Shown: positions 26,794-36,013, counted from the first letter of the stretch. The stretch: 64,000 nucleotides of DNA from Phycisphaerae bacterium (GCA_029260235.1 JAJDDP010000009.1:1-64000), one strand, 5' to 3'. Program-made: numbers and translations. Notes: generated by a model not told the origin, from the sequence alone.

Positions 26794-27405
26794 ATGATCA
26801 ATCGACGACTCCATGGGGGATTCCTGGCTGCTCTGATCGTCTACGCATGGTGGGCTGTCCCGGCCCATGCGTGTTCGCATACTTGGCTCATCAATGAAGT
26901 CTTTTCGAACGCCGACGGCACCATCCAGTTTATAGAGCTTGAGGAACCCACCGGCTCCAACCTCGAGGGGAACCTGTCTGGTCTTTGGTTCTCCACCGAC
27001 TCGGACCTTTTTGATTTCCGAGACAACCTGACCGGGCCAACCGGCAACCAACACTTCCTGATGGCCACCCAAGGCTTCGCGGATTTGCCCGGTGCCCCGC
27101 AGCCCGACTTCATCATCCCGGACAACTTCTTTTCTACCTCGGGCGACACACTAAGCTATTTTCTCTACACCAGCTTCGCCTTTACCAACGGACAACTGCC
27201 CACCAATGGATCGACCTCATTGCAGGGTGACGGCAGCACAGCCCTCAACTCGCCGACCAACTTTGCGGGCCAAACCACGACCCTCCAACTGGGGCCGCCA
27301 CCGATTCCTACGCTTTCGGAGTGGGGCATGGCAGCCCTGGCTGTGATGCTGCTCGGGGCAGGCACCTTGACGCTCAAGAGAAGACGCCACGCAGTTCCCA
27401 ACTAA
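26794..27405 (+). CDS. secreted protein with IPTL-CTERM sorting signal
   Basis: 203 residues. Signal peptide ending VPAHA|C; then a lamin-tail-like start (WLINEVFSNADGTIQFIELEE); C-terminus PIPTLSEWGMAALAVMLLGAGTLTLKRRR, the IPTL-CTERM signal. This is a different sorting class from the PEP-CTERM proteins just upstream. GAGGAGCTT precedes the ATG. The 263 bp upstream holds no gene and lacks the shared PEP-CTERM leader. Confidence 0.83.
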   Translation: MINRRLHGGFLAALIVYAWWAVPAHACSHTWLINEVFSNADGTIQFIELEEPTGSNLEGNLSGLWFSTDSDLFDFRDNLTGPTGNQHFLMATQGFADLPGAPQPDFIIPDNFFSTSGDTLSYFLYTSFAFTNGQLPTNGSTSLQGDGSTALNSPTNFAGQTTTLQLGPPPIPTLSEWGMAALAVMLLGAGTLTLKRRRHAVPN

Positions 27406-27553
27406 CTCAGCAACCTGCCATGCACAGGACCGGTTGCATCCGGAATATCTGTGACCTCTAGGCCGGTTGTGACTAGAATGTCTTCCGGTTCATGATCAGG
27501 TGCCTGATTGCGCTGGTCTGCGCAATAGGCCGAGGTCAGCCAAGGGAGCAGAG

Positions 27554-28093
27554 ATGGACTTTGACATAGCCCAGGCCTCTCAAATGCTCAGCCGCACGCC
27601 TTCGACGCTGCAAGCCATGCTCTTGGGAATCGACGACACCTGTGCCCGCAGCAACTATGGGCCAGACACGTTCAGCCCGTTCGACGTGGTGGGCCACCTC
27701 ATCCACGGCGAGCGCACCGACTGGATTCCAAGAGCGCGGCACATTCTCGAATTCGGCGAGTCGAAGCCGTTTGAACCGTTCGACCGCTACGCCATGTTTG
27801 AAGAGTGCGCTGGCCAATCGCTCGGTGAATTGCTGGCGGTTTTTGAGACGCTTCGACGTGAGAACCTGACTGCGCTGGACGAACTTGGACTGACGGCAGA
27901 GCAGCTCACCCTGCGTGGAAGCCATCCGACGCTGGGGCCCGTCACCCTAAAGGCCCTGCTCGCTGCCTGGGTTGTTCACGATTTGAATCACGTCGCTCAG
28001 GTGGGTAAAGCAATCTCGTTCCAATACCGCAAGGCCGTTGGACCCTGGCTTCCATTCATGTCCATCTTGAAGCCACCAGATCCGGCGGACTGA
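27554..28093 (+). CDS. DinB-superfamily protein
   Basis: 179 residues, four-helix DinB/YfiT fold. Metal-binding His candidates are in VGHLIHGE and VHDLNHVAQV, placed as in metal-binding DinB-like proteins, some of which are bacillithiol or mycothiol S-transferases. Function here unknown. The ATG at 27554 follows AAGGGAGCAGAG. It stands alone, with the large non-coding region downstream. Confidence 0.75.
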   Translation: MDFDIAQASQMLSRTPSTLQAMLLGIDDTCARSNYGPDTFSPFDVVGHLIHGERTDWIPRARHILEFGESKPFEPFDRYAMFEECAGQSLGELLAVFETLRRENLTALDELGLTAEQLTLRGSHPTLGPVTLKALLAAWVVHDLNHVAQVGKAISFQYRKAVGPWLPFMSILKPPDPAD

Positions 28094-28147
28094 CCAGGAG
28101 TTGACCCGCTTGCACACCCAACGAGCAGCAGCGGCTGTGCTGGGCGC

Positions 28148-28495
28148 GTAAAAAGAGAAGAAGGCGGTACCGGCACCCGAAGGCTGGCCCACCTCTTCCC
28201 AGTTCTTGGGACCCCCCGACAGTTTCCTGACCGGCAGGTACGCCCCTTTCCGCTCCTCGCCTCATGCCACCGTAAAGTGTTGGCAGGGAGGCAAACCGCT
28301 TCCTCCTCCGGAACCCCGACCAGCCTAGGCTGACCGGCAGCACCGCCTTCAGGCCTGAACCGCAAACGATCATCAACAAAGTGGATTTGACGACCGAAGC
28401 ACTACGTTGGACCCTCGATCTAGTGACGTGTGAGCAATCGTTTGGTCGCCCAGGACAACCAGATCCAGATCCCCTCAGACCACTGCTTCTTACAC
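28148..28495 (-). ncRNA. candidate structured RNA of about 350 nt, class unknown
   Basis: Minus strand. A sigma70-like promoter lies at 28501-28528 (TTGCGG, 16 bp, TATAGT). About 350 nt downstream a stem of GGCGTACC (28237-28244) with GGTACCGCC (28163-28171) is followed by TTCTTCTCTTTTT, like a terminator. That stem encloses CAG-GAAA-CTG (28220-28229), TCCCA/TGGGA (28197-28211) and a CC-UUCG-GG hairpin (28177-28183); GNRA and UUCG loops are typical of folded RNA. I found no RNase P, tmRNA, SRP or 6S signature. No ORF here looks like a protein. Confidence 0.45.
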
Positions 28496-28500
28496 TGCAC

Positions 28501-28528
28501 ACTATAAGCACCGGCAAAAAAACCGCAA
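28501..28528 (-). promoter_or_regulatory. candidate sigma70 promoter of the structured RNA
   Basis: On the minus strand TTGCGG (28523-28528) and TATAGT (28501-28506) are 16 bp apart. The rest of the gap up to 28875 shows nothing I can name. Confidence 0.45.
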
Positions 28529-28875
28529 GCTCAAAAATCGCCAGGATTCCCAAAACCTCCGCATCCACCCCCGTATGGGCTGGAAACGACAGGCTGGGCA
28601 AACTGTAAAGTCGATTAGCGCAAGAACTTACTGCTTCTGTGCCGCAATAAAATGGACCGCCTATCCGTCCGAAGGATGCTCAATAATCGTTCGTGACTAT
28701 TCGCAGGGTCTGCGAAGGTGAAGGAATAGTTCGACGGCTGGCGTGCGCTGCCTGGAGGCTTGCCCTGTCGGTGACGGAGGGCTATCGATCGAACAATTGC
28801 AACTGATGCCCCGCCTCGGGGATGTTGGTCGTGGGCTGCGATGAGGATGACAAACTGCCCAGGGGCTGAATGCTG

Positions 28876-29424
28876 TTACTGAGCGCAGCTTCGAGCTATC
28901 GGACGCCGGGCTGAAGCTACGAACGCTTCGACATCGCGGATGTCCCATTCACTTCGAGCGACGAACCTGTTCTGGTCATCGCGGATGATCGCGCCATGCC
29001 GACCAACCAGTGTCCTAGCGGCGAAGCGGTCGCACATCGACTCCTTCTGCCGAACATTCCGGCCGGCCCTCTTCACCAGCAAATGATAACATTCGTGAAG
29101 AAAAACCATCAGCACCAACTGGTAGGCATCCATCAGTTCAATGGTGTAGATCGGTTTCCACCAGCGGCGGCCGTTGGATTGCGTTCGGGCCAAGTGCGTG
29201 CCCATGCGATAAGGGTAAGTCAGATGCTGCCCCAGATTGACGAAGAGTCGGGCGTCGGCGTAGTAGCAACTACCCGAATAATCTGCCCCCCGGCTATAAC
29301 GAATCCGAACCACGGCGCCATCCAGTCGCCAGCCAGCGACGGCATCGAGGCACATGCACCCAAGACGAGAATCATCCAGATCGGTTGTGTTGTGGAATGC
29401 TGCGATACCGCTCCGTCGGCACAT
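28876..29424 (-). CDS. putative zinc metallopeptidase-like protein (HExxH)
   Basis: About 182 residues from the ATG at 29424; a TTG at 29436 is possible and no start has a clear ribosome site. The centre has VFLHECYHLLVKRAGRN, an HExxH zinc motif, followed by ESMCDRFAARTLV, where an acidic third ligand could sit. No other domain is recognised. It ends where the large non-coding gap begins, and lies 41 bp downstream of the recombinase gene on the same strand. Some HExxH proteins of this size are toxins' partners or phage-linked, but nothing here shows that. Confidence 0.6.
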   Translation of the reverse strand: MCRRSGIAAFHNTTDLDDSRLGCMCLDAVAGWRLDGAVVRIRYSRGADYSGSCYYADARLFVNLGQHLTYPYRMGTHLARTQSNGRRWWKPIYTIELMDAYQLVLMVFLHECYHLLVKRAGRNVRQKESMCDRFAARTLVGRHGAIIRDDQNRFVARSEWDIRDVEAFVASARRPIARSCAQ

Positions 29425-29477
29425 CGGGACTACCAAGCCTTCCTGGCTCTGGCTGGCCTAGACAATCCTAGGCAGGC

Positions 29478-30419
29478 CTAAGGGCGCGGATGATAAAGTC
29501 GGTGGACCTCTTTTAGCCTCGCCTCATCGACGTGCAGGTAGACTTGTGTCGTGCCCACGTCGGCGTGGCCCAACAACTCCTGCACGATACGCAGATCTGC
29601 GCCCCCAGCCAACAAGTGCGTCGCAAAACAATGGCGGAGCGTATGGGGTGACACCTTGCCGTTCAAACCGGCGTGCGATGCATACTTGCGAACCAATCGC
29701 CACATGTTGGTTCGATCAAGACGCCGGCCCGTCCTGGACAAGAAGAGGGCGCCTTTGCTGTGCGGGCCAGAGAGAGTAGGCCGAAGTTGACCCAAATATT
29801 GGTCAACGGCGCCGAGGGCAGCCCGCCCTATGGGAATAATCCGCTCCTTGCTGCCTTTGCCCAGACAGCGGAGGTAACCAACCTTCAAGTTTACCTGGGC
29901 GCAGTCAAGCCCGACAGCCTCGCTGACCCGCATCCCGGTGGCATAGAGCAATTCAAGCAAAGCCCGATCGCGCAGATACAGATCATCGGCTGGATCAGGC
30001 GAAGCTAGCAGTGCTTCGACTTCTGGCTGATGAATTGTGTTGGGGATGGTCTTCCACTTCTTGGGCAATTCCAACAAGGTCGCAAGATCGCGCTTCAACT
30101 GGCCTTCAGATCGAAGGAAACGGAGGAAGACCCGAATCGCCGCAACCCGCCGGGCGATTGAGGCAACAACCAACCCCCGAAGCTGAAGATTCATCACATG
30201 CTGCTGGACTTCCTGGATAGTCAACTCGGCGATGCCCTGCTCGGAGCTGACCACATCTTCCCAGAATTCGCAGAGGTCCTTCTGGTAGGCCACGATGGTG
30301 CTGCCAGCCAAACCGCATTCGACGAAGAGGTAGTCCAAGAAGCGCTTGACTGTTGGCGGTGGAATCTTCGCAGGTTGTCTCTGCTTATGAAGACTCTTGA
30401 TGAGCGTGGCTTGGCTCAT
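29478..30419 (-). CDS. xerD: XerC/XerD-type tyrosine recombinase
   Basis: 313 residues, the normal Xer length. N-terminal SAM-like core-binding domain (FLDYLFVECGLAGSTIVAYQKDL) and catalytic domain with Arg in ATGMRVSEAVGLD, His-x-x-Arg in HTLRHCFATHLL, His in LGHADVGTTQ and Tyr in VYLHV. Probably resolves chromosome dimers at dif. The ATG at 30419 has GGAGGG 5 nt upstream. Whether it is XerC or XerD cannot be decided by eye; XerD is favoured by overall pattern. No transposon ends flank it. Confidence 0.88.
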   Translation of the reverse strand: MSQATLIKSLHKQRQPAKIPPPTVKRFLDYLFVECGLAGSTIVAYQKDLCEFWEDVVSSEQGIAELTIQEVQQHVMNLQLRGLVVASIARRVAAIRVFLRFLRSEGQLKRDLATLLELPKKWKTIPNTIHQPEVEALLASPDPADDLYLRDRALLELLYATGMRVSEAVGLDCAQVNLKVGYLRCLGKGSKERIIPIGRAALGAVDQYLGQLRPTLSGPHSKGALFLSRTGRRLDRTNMWRLVRKYASHAGLNGKVSPHTLRHCFATHLLAGGADLRIVQELLGHADVGTTQVYLHVDEARLKEVHRLYHPRP

Positions 30420-30740
30420 GTCAGCCCTCCATTCACTATCGATAACCCGCACGAGTCCACATGGCCTGCTGCAATCGAGTCGCCTAGAGAGAGGGCCTTC
30501 CCTCTAGCTCGTCCAACTTCAGTAAACTCATGCCCATTCAAGGCCGGAAGACTACCATCGGCTTGTGTTGAAGAAGTTGGTTGAACTACAACCAGCAGCG
30601 AAATCCGTTTCACCCGTATTCTCCAATTCTATGACGCAGTGCCGACCGCAGCCCCAAGAGAATGCACAGCAATCTCCGACTGGCCCCATTGTACTGGGCG
30701 CTTGCATGCGCGGTCAACAAACACCATCGTCCGAATTGGT
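30420..30740. other. 321-bp gap between xerD and the UvrC-like gene
   Basis: No gene is supported. The only clear structure is a hairpin at 30484-30507 (CTAGAG/CTCTAG, with AGAGGG-CCTT-CCCTCT as a competing stem) and a looser pair CCAACTTC/GAAGTTGG further out. A terminator for the UvrC-like gene or the xerD promoter may be here, but I see no convincing -35/-10 pair. Confidence 0.5.
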
Positions 30741-31904
30741 TCAATCGTTATACCTAAAACGCAAGCGGATACGATCTGCAAGTTCTTGGGGGCTGGGTCT
30801 AGAAGATGCATGAATGAACAAGCCGGGACAGCGGTTGGCCTTGCGAAGGAAATGGCTGACAAGCCAAATGTGTTCACTACGGTGAAGGCCGCTCAGATCG
30901 GCAGGTGTCGTAGCTTGCTGGTTCATCTTATCGGTCCAAGAGTTTACGGCTTCATCGACGTCGCGCAGCGACTGAGATTCTCCAACGAAAACGAGCCCCT
31001 GATCAATAAAGAACGGCTTGACCCGCTTTACCCCCTTTCCGCGCTGAATGACAAGATAGCGAAAATGGTGGGGTGTTTGCTGCATTTTAGATTTTGGGTC
31101 CAAGATTGATCGCATCCTCCCCAATATCCGGCGTATGTGGGCAGCCCTTTCAAACTCCAGCGACTTCGACGATGCCCGCATGATCTCTTCAATAAGTGCC
31201 AACTGTGTGGCACTGGATTCGACGGCCAAGTTAATCGATGCGCTGATCATGGAACGGTAGTTGGGCATCGAGATCGAACCATCGCACGGCGCAGGGCACC
31301 TACCCATCTCCTTATACGCACAAGCTTGGCCAATAGGTGCGAGCTTGAGCACATCGTGGTAGCGGCACAGGTCAAAGAGATCCTCCAGGGCATCAATGAA
31401 TCGGCCACAACTTCTTCGATCGTTGAAAGGTCCCACATCGACGGTGCCTGAGTTGAAGGCAAACCGATCTGCAAACCAGCGTGGATGTTCCGCTTCGGGG
31501 TCGCACCGTGCAAACCAGGCGGGTCCAAAGGCGAGTTCCTTCTGATAGTTCTTCGGATACAACACCCGGGCGATGCCCAGATAGGCGAGGGCTGACTCGA
31601 ATTGCGAGTATGTCGGCGTCCACCACACCTGGCCAGCAACGGCCCGAAGATTCGTTCTTGGTCGAGTAGCTGCTTCCTCACTCGGCAAGAGCCGCCGAGC
31701 CAGTGCCCGACGCAAGTCCTGGGCAGAGAACGAGAGAATCAGCTGGCCCTGCCGGTCGAGCAGGGCGCAGACACCTCCGCCGCCGGGTAGCTTCCGTAGG
31801 TCCAACGGCAGCTCGCTCGCCGGCAATTCGCGGTGATTCTCAAACAGGTCAGCCCATTGCACACTGCCTAGTGTATGGAGTGGATTGCTGGTTGGCGATA
31901 CCAT
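30741..31904 (-). CDS. UvrC-like protein with degenerate GIY-YIG domain
   Basis: 387 residues against about 600 for UvrC. The N-terminal part resembles the UvrC GIY-YIG nuclease, but GIY is GVC (PGGGGVCALLDRQGQ) and YIG is not evident, so nuclease activity is doubtful. The UvrC middle region is well kept: LAPIGQACAYKEMGRCPAPCDG (Cys-rich) and a UVR motif (LEFERAAHIRRILGRM). The C-terminal RNase H-like nuclease and the helix-hairpin-helix of UvrC are missing. It could be a paralog with a binding role, or a Cho-like protein. Divergent from the SGNH hydrolase gene. Confidence 0.78.
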   Translation of the reverse strand: MVSPTSNPLHTLGSVQWADLFENHRELPASELPLDLRKLPGGGGVCALLDRQGQLILSFSAQDLRRALARRLLPSEEAATRPRTNLRAVAGQVWWTPTYSQFESALAYLGIARVLYPKNYQKELAFGPAWFARCDPEAEHPRWFADRFAFNSGTVDVGPFNDRRSCGRFIDALEDLFDLCRYHDVLKLAPIGQACAYKEMGRCPAPCDGSISMPNYRSMISASINLAVESSATQLALIEEIMRASSKSLEFERAAHIRRILGRMRSILDPKSKMQQTPHHFRYLVIQRGKGVKRVKPFFIDQGLVFVGESQSLRDVDEAVNSWTDKMNQQATTPADLSGLHRSEHIWLVSHFLRKANRCPGLFIHASSRPSPQELADRIRLRFRYND

Positions 31905-31981
31905 CTGTTGCAGTTGCGACGCTTACACACAAACCCAATTGCCTGAGAGGACGCGATCCGCCTGCCCGCACTCATCCACCA

Positions 31982-33208
31982 ATGGAAACAACTACAAGCC
32001 ACAATGATCGACCTCCATCCTCGGTAAGCCCTCGAAGAAAATGGGGGTTTCGATTGGCGGCCTTACTTCTCTCGGTCTTGATGGCCCTCCTCCTCTGCGA
32101 ATTGGCGGTGCGCTGGTTCGACGTCGGTCCAAGGCTTGGCCAGATCGTAGCCGCCAACTACAAGTTTTCGGAAAACCCGATCCTCCGTTATGAGTTTCGC
32201 CCAGGACGGACCCACCTCAAGGTACGAATTAATGCCGACGGTATGCGCGATCGCGACTATCCAGTTGCCAAACCACCCAACACCTATCGCATTGCCTGCA
32301 TCGGTGATTCGATCTGCGCCGGCTTTACGCTTGCCCAAGAAAATACTTTCTCGACCCGACTCGAAGCCATGCTCAATACCCACTACACAGATGCCGGCCA
32401 ACGTTTTGAGGTGCTCAATTTCGGAGTGACGGGATACAATATCACCCAAGCCGTCGAAAACCTGCGCGTCAAGGCGTCGAAATATCAACCCGACCTGGTC
32501 TTGTACCTGTACTGCATCAATGATCCCGAAGATTACAGCTACGAGTTTTCCATAGTGGATGCCCGCCGATCAAGAGCGGAGCGGACATACTTCGACCGCC
32601 TCTCGCGAGGGCAAAGATGGTTCGGTGCCCATTCTCGCCTCTATGCCTTGATGCGATATCAGCTGGAAGCTGATACCGCCACCGGCCAGAAGAGGCCAGC
32701 CGTCGAGAAGGACCCGCAATTCTTGCGACTTCGCAAGAACACCCACAGTGAGTACTACACAGCTATTCACACATCTCCAGTGGGACAGTCGCGACTACGA
32801 GACGGCTTCACCAAGCTCTCTTCCTTGGCAAAGGAGGCAGACATCCCCGCCTATGTCGTACTCACCCCTCTTTTGCGGGACTTGGACAACTATCCGCTGC
32901 GAAATATCCAGGAACTAGTCGGCGCTGAGGCCAAGCAGCATTCCATCAGCTCAATCGATCTGTTGCCGACCTTTGAGTTGCTCGCCAGTTCCATCGACGA
33001 ACCACTTACCGGAGACGACCTACACCCAAGCGCAACAGCTACGTCTATGGCGGCTGTGGCTGTGCTGGAAGTTCTGTTGAAGCAGGAAGAGGAACTGCAA
33101 GGGTATTCGGGCATAGAGGCCATCGCCGAGGGCGAACTCCCCGAATTTCGATGGGCACAACTCTTGCAGGGTGCAAAGGATCGACCTACCGGTAAAATTG
33201 CGCAATAA
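31982..33208 (+). CDS. membrane-anchored SGNH/GDSL-type hydrolase
   Basis: About 408 residues from the ATG at 31982. One N-terminal membrane helix (LAALLLSVLMALLLCELAV), then an SGNH hydrolase fold with the nucleophile in IGDSICAG (block I), GVTGYN (block II/III region), INDPEDY, and a C-terminal DDLHPS (Asp and His of the triad). Probably an outward-facing esterase or acyl-group hydrolase acting on cell-wall or exopolysaccharide acyl groups. No clear ribosome site, so the start is less certain. A flippase-like gene follows after 83 bp. Confidence 0.82.
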   Translation: METTTSHNDRPPSSVSPRRKWGFRLAALLLSVLMALLLCELAVRWFDVGPRLGQIVAANYKFSENPILRYEFRPGRTHLKVRINADGMRDRDYPVAKPPNTYRIACIGDSICAGFTLAQENTFSTRLEAMLNTHYTDAGQRFEVLNFGVTGYNITQAVENLRVKASKYQPDLVLYLYCINDPEDYSYEFSIVDARRSRAERTYFDRLSRGQRWFGAHSRLYALMRYQLEADTATGQKRPAVEKDPQFLRLRKNTHSEYYTAIHTSPVGQSRLRDGFTKLSSLAKEADIPAYVVLTPLLRDLDNYPLRNIQELVGAEAKQHSISSIDLLPTFELLASSIDEPLTGDDLHPSATATSMAAVAVLEVLLKQEEELQGYSGIEAIAEGELPEFRWAQLLQGAKDRPTGKIAQ

Positions 33209-33291
33209 TTGCGGTCCTCCCTGCATTCCGCTAGGTAACGCCTGGGAAAAACCACAGAAAGAGTTCTTGCACCGGCCCTGAAGGGCGACAC

Positions 33292-34551
33292 ATGAATCGG
33301 TGTAATGGTGAGCGCGTCAAGCGAATGTCAACCAAAAGCAGGAAGCTGATTTGGAATACCGTGCGGATCGCAGTCTGCGCGGTTGCCCTTGGCTGGGTAC
33401 TGCTGGGCGTGACATGGCATGACTATGTGCAACTCAATGACGGACGTCGCCCTCGCTTGATCCTGGAAGAAGGGGATTCGGTCACCATCCAGACCGACCA
33501 AGGCAGCGAGCAGATATCTTTGAGCCGAATCGCAGTCAACGACCTGGGGCAAGCCCGAATCACCTACGGCTTGGTGAGGGTCGTCCGCCAGAGCGATGCC
33601 AAGCTACTCGTCTTATGCTTGGTCGTATTTTGCCCAGTACCTTTTCTTCAATCGCTTCGTTTTCTTTGGCTTCTCCGGGCGCAAGAAATCCACATCTCTT
33701 ATTGGGAGAGCGTAAAACTGAGCTTTGCGGGGAACTTCCTCAACTTCGTCGCCCCCGGGACCACTGGCGGCGACGTTATCAAGGCCTACTACATCACCCT
33801 GCACACGCACCAAAAAACCGAGGCGGTCACTACGGTATTCCTGGATCGAATTGCCGGCTTAGCCGGCATCCTGGGCCTGGTTTCCATCGTAATTTTTGCG
33901 ACCACCGGCGACGCGGAGCTGCGCGGCATTGGCTATATCGTTTTGGCGATGCTCTTAGCCTTGGGTTTGGGCTGCTTGCTGCTGCTATCGGAGGGGCTGC
34001 GACGGTGGGTGGCCTCGCGCCGGTTGGCTACGCGGGTCATGGCCTTGGCTGGGCGAGAGCAGGCGTTGCCCGCAGACAGCGCGCCGAGCACCTCGAAACA
34101 TCGCCTCAAGATCCTGGCGGGGACCATCATCCGGCAAGCACAGCGGGCAGACCAGGCGACGCAGCGACTCTTGAAGCACCGCAAGATGGTGCTGGGCGCC
34201 CTGGCAGCGACGCTGGTTCTGCAGTTCTTTGCGGTCAGCGCCTTCGTGTTGATCTGTCGGGCGGTCGGTATGAACTTTACCGATTACCCGGCTGGGGACT
34301 ACTACGCGGTCACCGCAACTGGAAACATCGTGGCAGCCATCCCCATCTCCCCGCAGGGGCTTGGGACGACTGAGGCTGTGTTCAAACATTTTCTTGAGGG
34401 CAGCCATGCGAATCTATCACAGGTCTTATGCATGGCTATGGGTATCCGCCTGATGCAATTGAGCTGGGCCTTGCCTGGGATTCTGGTCACGATGACGGGG
34501 GCGTACACGCCCAAGATGGACTCCCCTGAATCCCAAGACAGCCAAGCCTAA
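33292..34551 (+). CDS. lysylphosphatidylglycerol synthase TM-region/flippase-like membrane protein
   Basis: 419 residues, UPF0104/YbhN-like. Several membrane helices and the family segment FLNFVAPGTTGGDVIKAYY, plus IPISPQGLGTTEAVF near the C-terminus. A soluble insert (about 45-95) follows the first helix. Such proteins move or present lipids and lipid-linked sugars. The ATG at 33292 has AAGGGCGA upstream; an ATG at 33325 is also possible. With the SGNH hydrolase it may belong to envelope glycan or lipid processing (inference). Confidence 0.82.
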   Translation: MNRCNGERVKRMSTKSRKLIWNTVRIAVCAVALGWVLLGVTWHDYVQLNDGRRPRLILEEGDSVTIQTDQGSEQISLSRIAVNDLGQARITYGLVRVVRQSDAKLLVLCLVVFCPVPFLQSLRFLWLLRAQEIHISYWESVKLSFAGNFLNFVAPGTTGGDVIKAYYITLHTHQKTEAVTTVFLDRIAGLAGILGLVSIVIFATTGDAELRGIGYIVLAMLLALGLGCLLLLSEGLRRWVASRRLATRVMALAGREQALPADSAPSTSKHRLKILAGTIIRQAQRADQATQRLLKHRKMVLGALAATLVLQFFAVSAFVLICRAVGMNFTDYPAGDYYAVTATGNIVAAIPISPQGLGTTEAVFKHFLEGSHANLSQVLCMAMGIRLMQLSWALPGILVTMTGAYTPKMDSPESQDSQA

Positions 34552-34741
34552 ATCCCTGGCCATCACTGGCCAAGCTTGTGATATGTTGTCGCTGTTCATT
34601 TTCTTGGCAATTGCGGTCTTGAATCCATAGCGATCCGGTTTATCCTTCATTCATCGGCGCAAGCGACGGCAGCTTGGCGAAGAAGTTGTCGTCTCGAATC
34701 GACTATCAAGCCCTTCCACCGACCCGCAAGGAGGCGAACCC

Positions 34742-35734
34742 GTGGCCCGACGGCGCAGAAACGCTCCCAATCCGTTTACCATATTCCTGGTGCTAGCCGT
34801 TGTCTGTTCGGGCGGCTATTGGTTCCTGGGCATCGAAGACGATCCAGCCGCCAAGCCGGCAGAACAAGCGGCTGTGCCGTTGACGTCAGATCGTCCGGAG
34901 TCTACTCCGCTGGATGGCGGTCCCAACGGCGACCTGCCCGAACGCGGAGAAAGTCCGGATTCAAACCCCGCCCAATCGGCTGAGGAGCTGGGTCGGGCTA
35001 GGGCGCTGGTTGCGTCAGGAAGAAAGGCCCTAGGTGCCGGCGAATTGGTTACCGCCCGAGCCCAGCTTAGTGAAGCGCTCCGCTACAACCTGCCGCTCCA
35101 AGAAACCGTATCCCTACGGGCAGATCTGAGTCGGTTGGGTCGTCAGACCATCTTCTCGAACACCATCCTGAAGGACGACCCCTTCACCGAAGCCTATCTG
35201 GTCCAGTCGGGCGATACGCTAGGCAAGATCGCCAAGAAATTCAGCATCACCGAGAACTTTATCGCCGAGATCAACGGGCTAGCCAACAAGAACATCATCC
35301 GCGTGGGACAGCGTCTCAAGGTCGTTCGGGGGCCTTTCCATGCCGTTGTATCCAGGGCGAACTTCACCATGGACATCTACCTCGACCAGACCTTCGTACA
35401 GCGATTCCCTGTGGGTCTGGGGGCTGAAGGCAGCACGCCGTCCGGCAAATGGAAGATCACCAACAAGCTGGAGAACCCAACCTACTATCCTCCACGCGGC
35501 GGGCAGATCGTCGCAGCCGATGACCCGGAGAACCCGCTCGGCGAACGCTGGATTGGTTTGGAAGGAATATCCGGCGACGCGGTCGGCCAATTACGCTACG
35601 GCGTGCATGGCACGATTGATCCAGACAGCATCGGAAAGAACGTCTCGCTAGGCTGTGTTCGACTGCACAACCAAGACGTTGAGCAGTTGTATACACTGCT
35701 TGTAGTAGCCAAATCAACCGTAACCATTCGCTGA
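34742..35734 (+). CDS. L,D-transpeptidase (YkuD) with LysM domain
   Basis: 330 residues starting at a GTG preceded by AAGGAGG. An N-terminal helix (FTIFLVLAVVCSGGYWFLG) anchors or exports it; a Ser/Pro/Glu-rich linker and a helical segment follow; LysM at about 150-197 (YLVQSGDTLGKIAKKFSIT); YkuD catalytic domain at about 200-330 with YGVHGT...SLGCVRLHN (His and Cys). It should bind peptidoglycan and form 3-3 or lipoprotein cross-links. Together with murA it shows peptidoglycan synthesis in this organism. Confidence 0.93.
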   Translation: MARRRRNAPNPFTIFLVLAVVCSGGYWFLGIEDDPAAKPAEQAAVPLTSDRPESTPLDGGPNGDLPERGESPDSNPAQSAEELGRARALVASGRKALGAGELVTARAQLSEALRYNLPLQETVSLRADLSRLGRQTIFSNTILKDDPFTEAYLVQSGDTLGKIAKKFSITENFIAEINGLANKNIIRVGQRLKVVRGPFHAVVSRANFTMDIYLDQTFVQRFPVGLGAEGSTPSGKWKITNKLENPTYYPPRGGQIVAADDPENPLGERWIGLEGISGDAVGQLRYGVHGTIDPDSIGKNVSLGCVRLHNQDVEQLYTLLVVAKSTVTIR

Positions 35735-35767
35735 GGTGATGTCGGGCCGCACTTGTCGAATGCAGCC

Positions 35768-35989
35768 CTAGTCTTCGTTGGCGTCTTGGTATTCCTCTAG
35801 CCAGGCCATCTGAATAGCCTCCAGCTTGGCTTCGTTCGAACTGGCTGAATCGTCCTTGAATTCAGGCAAGGCGCACACCCAGGAATGCAAGTCGGTGAAT
35901 CGGACCGTGAGCGGATCCAGCTCGGGGTACTTCTCTTGCAGTAGGATGCCGATGTCTTCGCTGTCGATCCACTTCAATTCGTGCGGCAT
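35768..35989 (-). CDS. iscX: Fe-S assembly protein IscX
   Basis: 73 residues, acidic, matching IscX (YfhJ): LKWIDSEDIGILLQEKYPELDPLTVRFTDLHSW... with the WLEEYQDAN end. IscX binds iron and IscS and moderates cluster assembly. It is the last gene of the isc operon, 115 bp after fdx, with a 94-bp inverted-repeat element in between. Confidence 0.92.
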   Translation of the reverse strand: MPHELKWIDSEDIGILLQEKYPELDPLTVRFTDLHSWVCALPEFKDDSASSNEAKLEAIQMAWLEEYQDANED

Positions 35990-36013
35990 GGGATGATCTC
36001 TCTTTACGCGGAC

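Noticed and set aside
28148..28495. RNase P RNA, tmRNA, SRP RNA or 6S RNA as the identity of the RNA candidate
   Set aside because: The conserved core motifs of each (for example GAGGAAAGTCC for RNase P, the SRP GGAAGGAAGCAGC core) are not found on either strand.
28056..28601. A 181-codon open frame on the minus strand
   Set aside because: Composition is Gly/Arg/Ser-rich without family features, it overlaps the DinB gene end, and the same DNA has promoter, terminator and RNA hairpins.
30639..31109. A 156-codon open frame on the plus strand
   Set aside because: It is mostly antisense to the UvrC-like gene, which has clear family motifs; no ribosome site and no recognisable domain.
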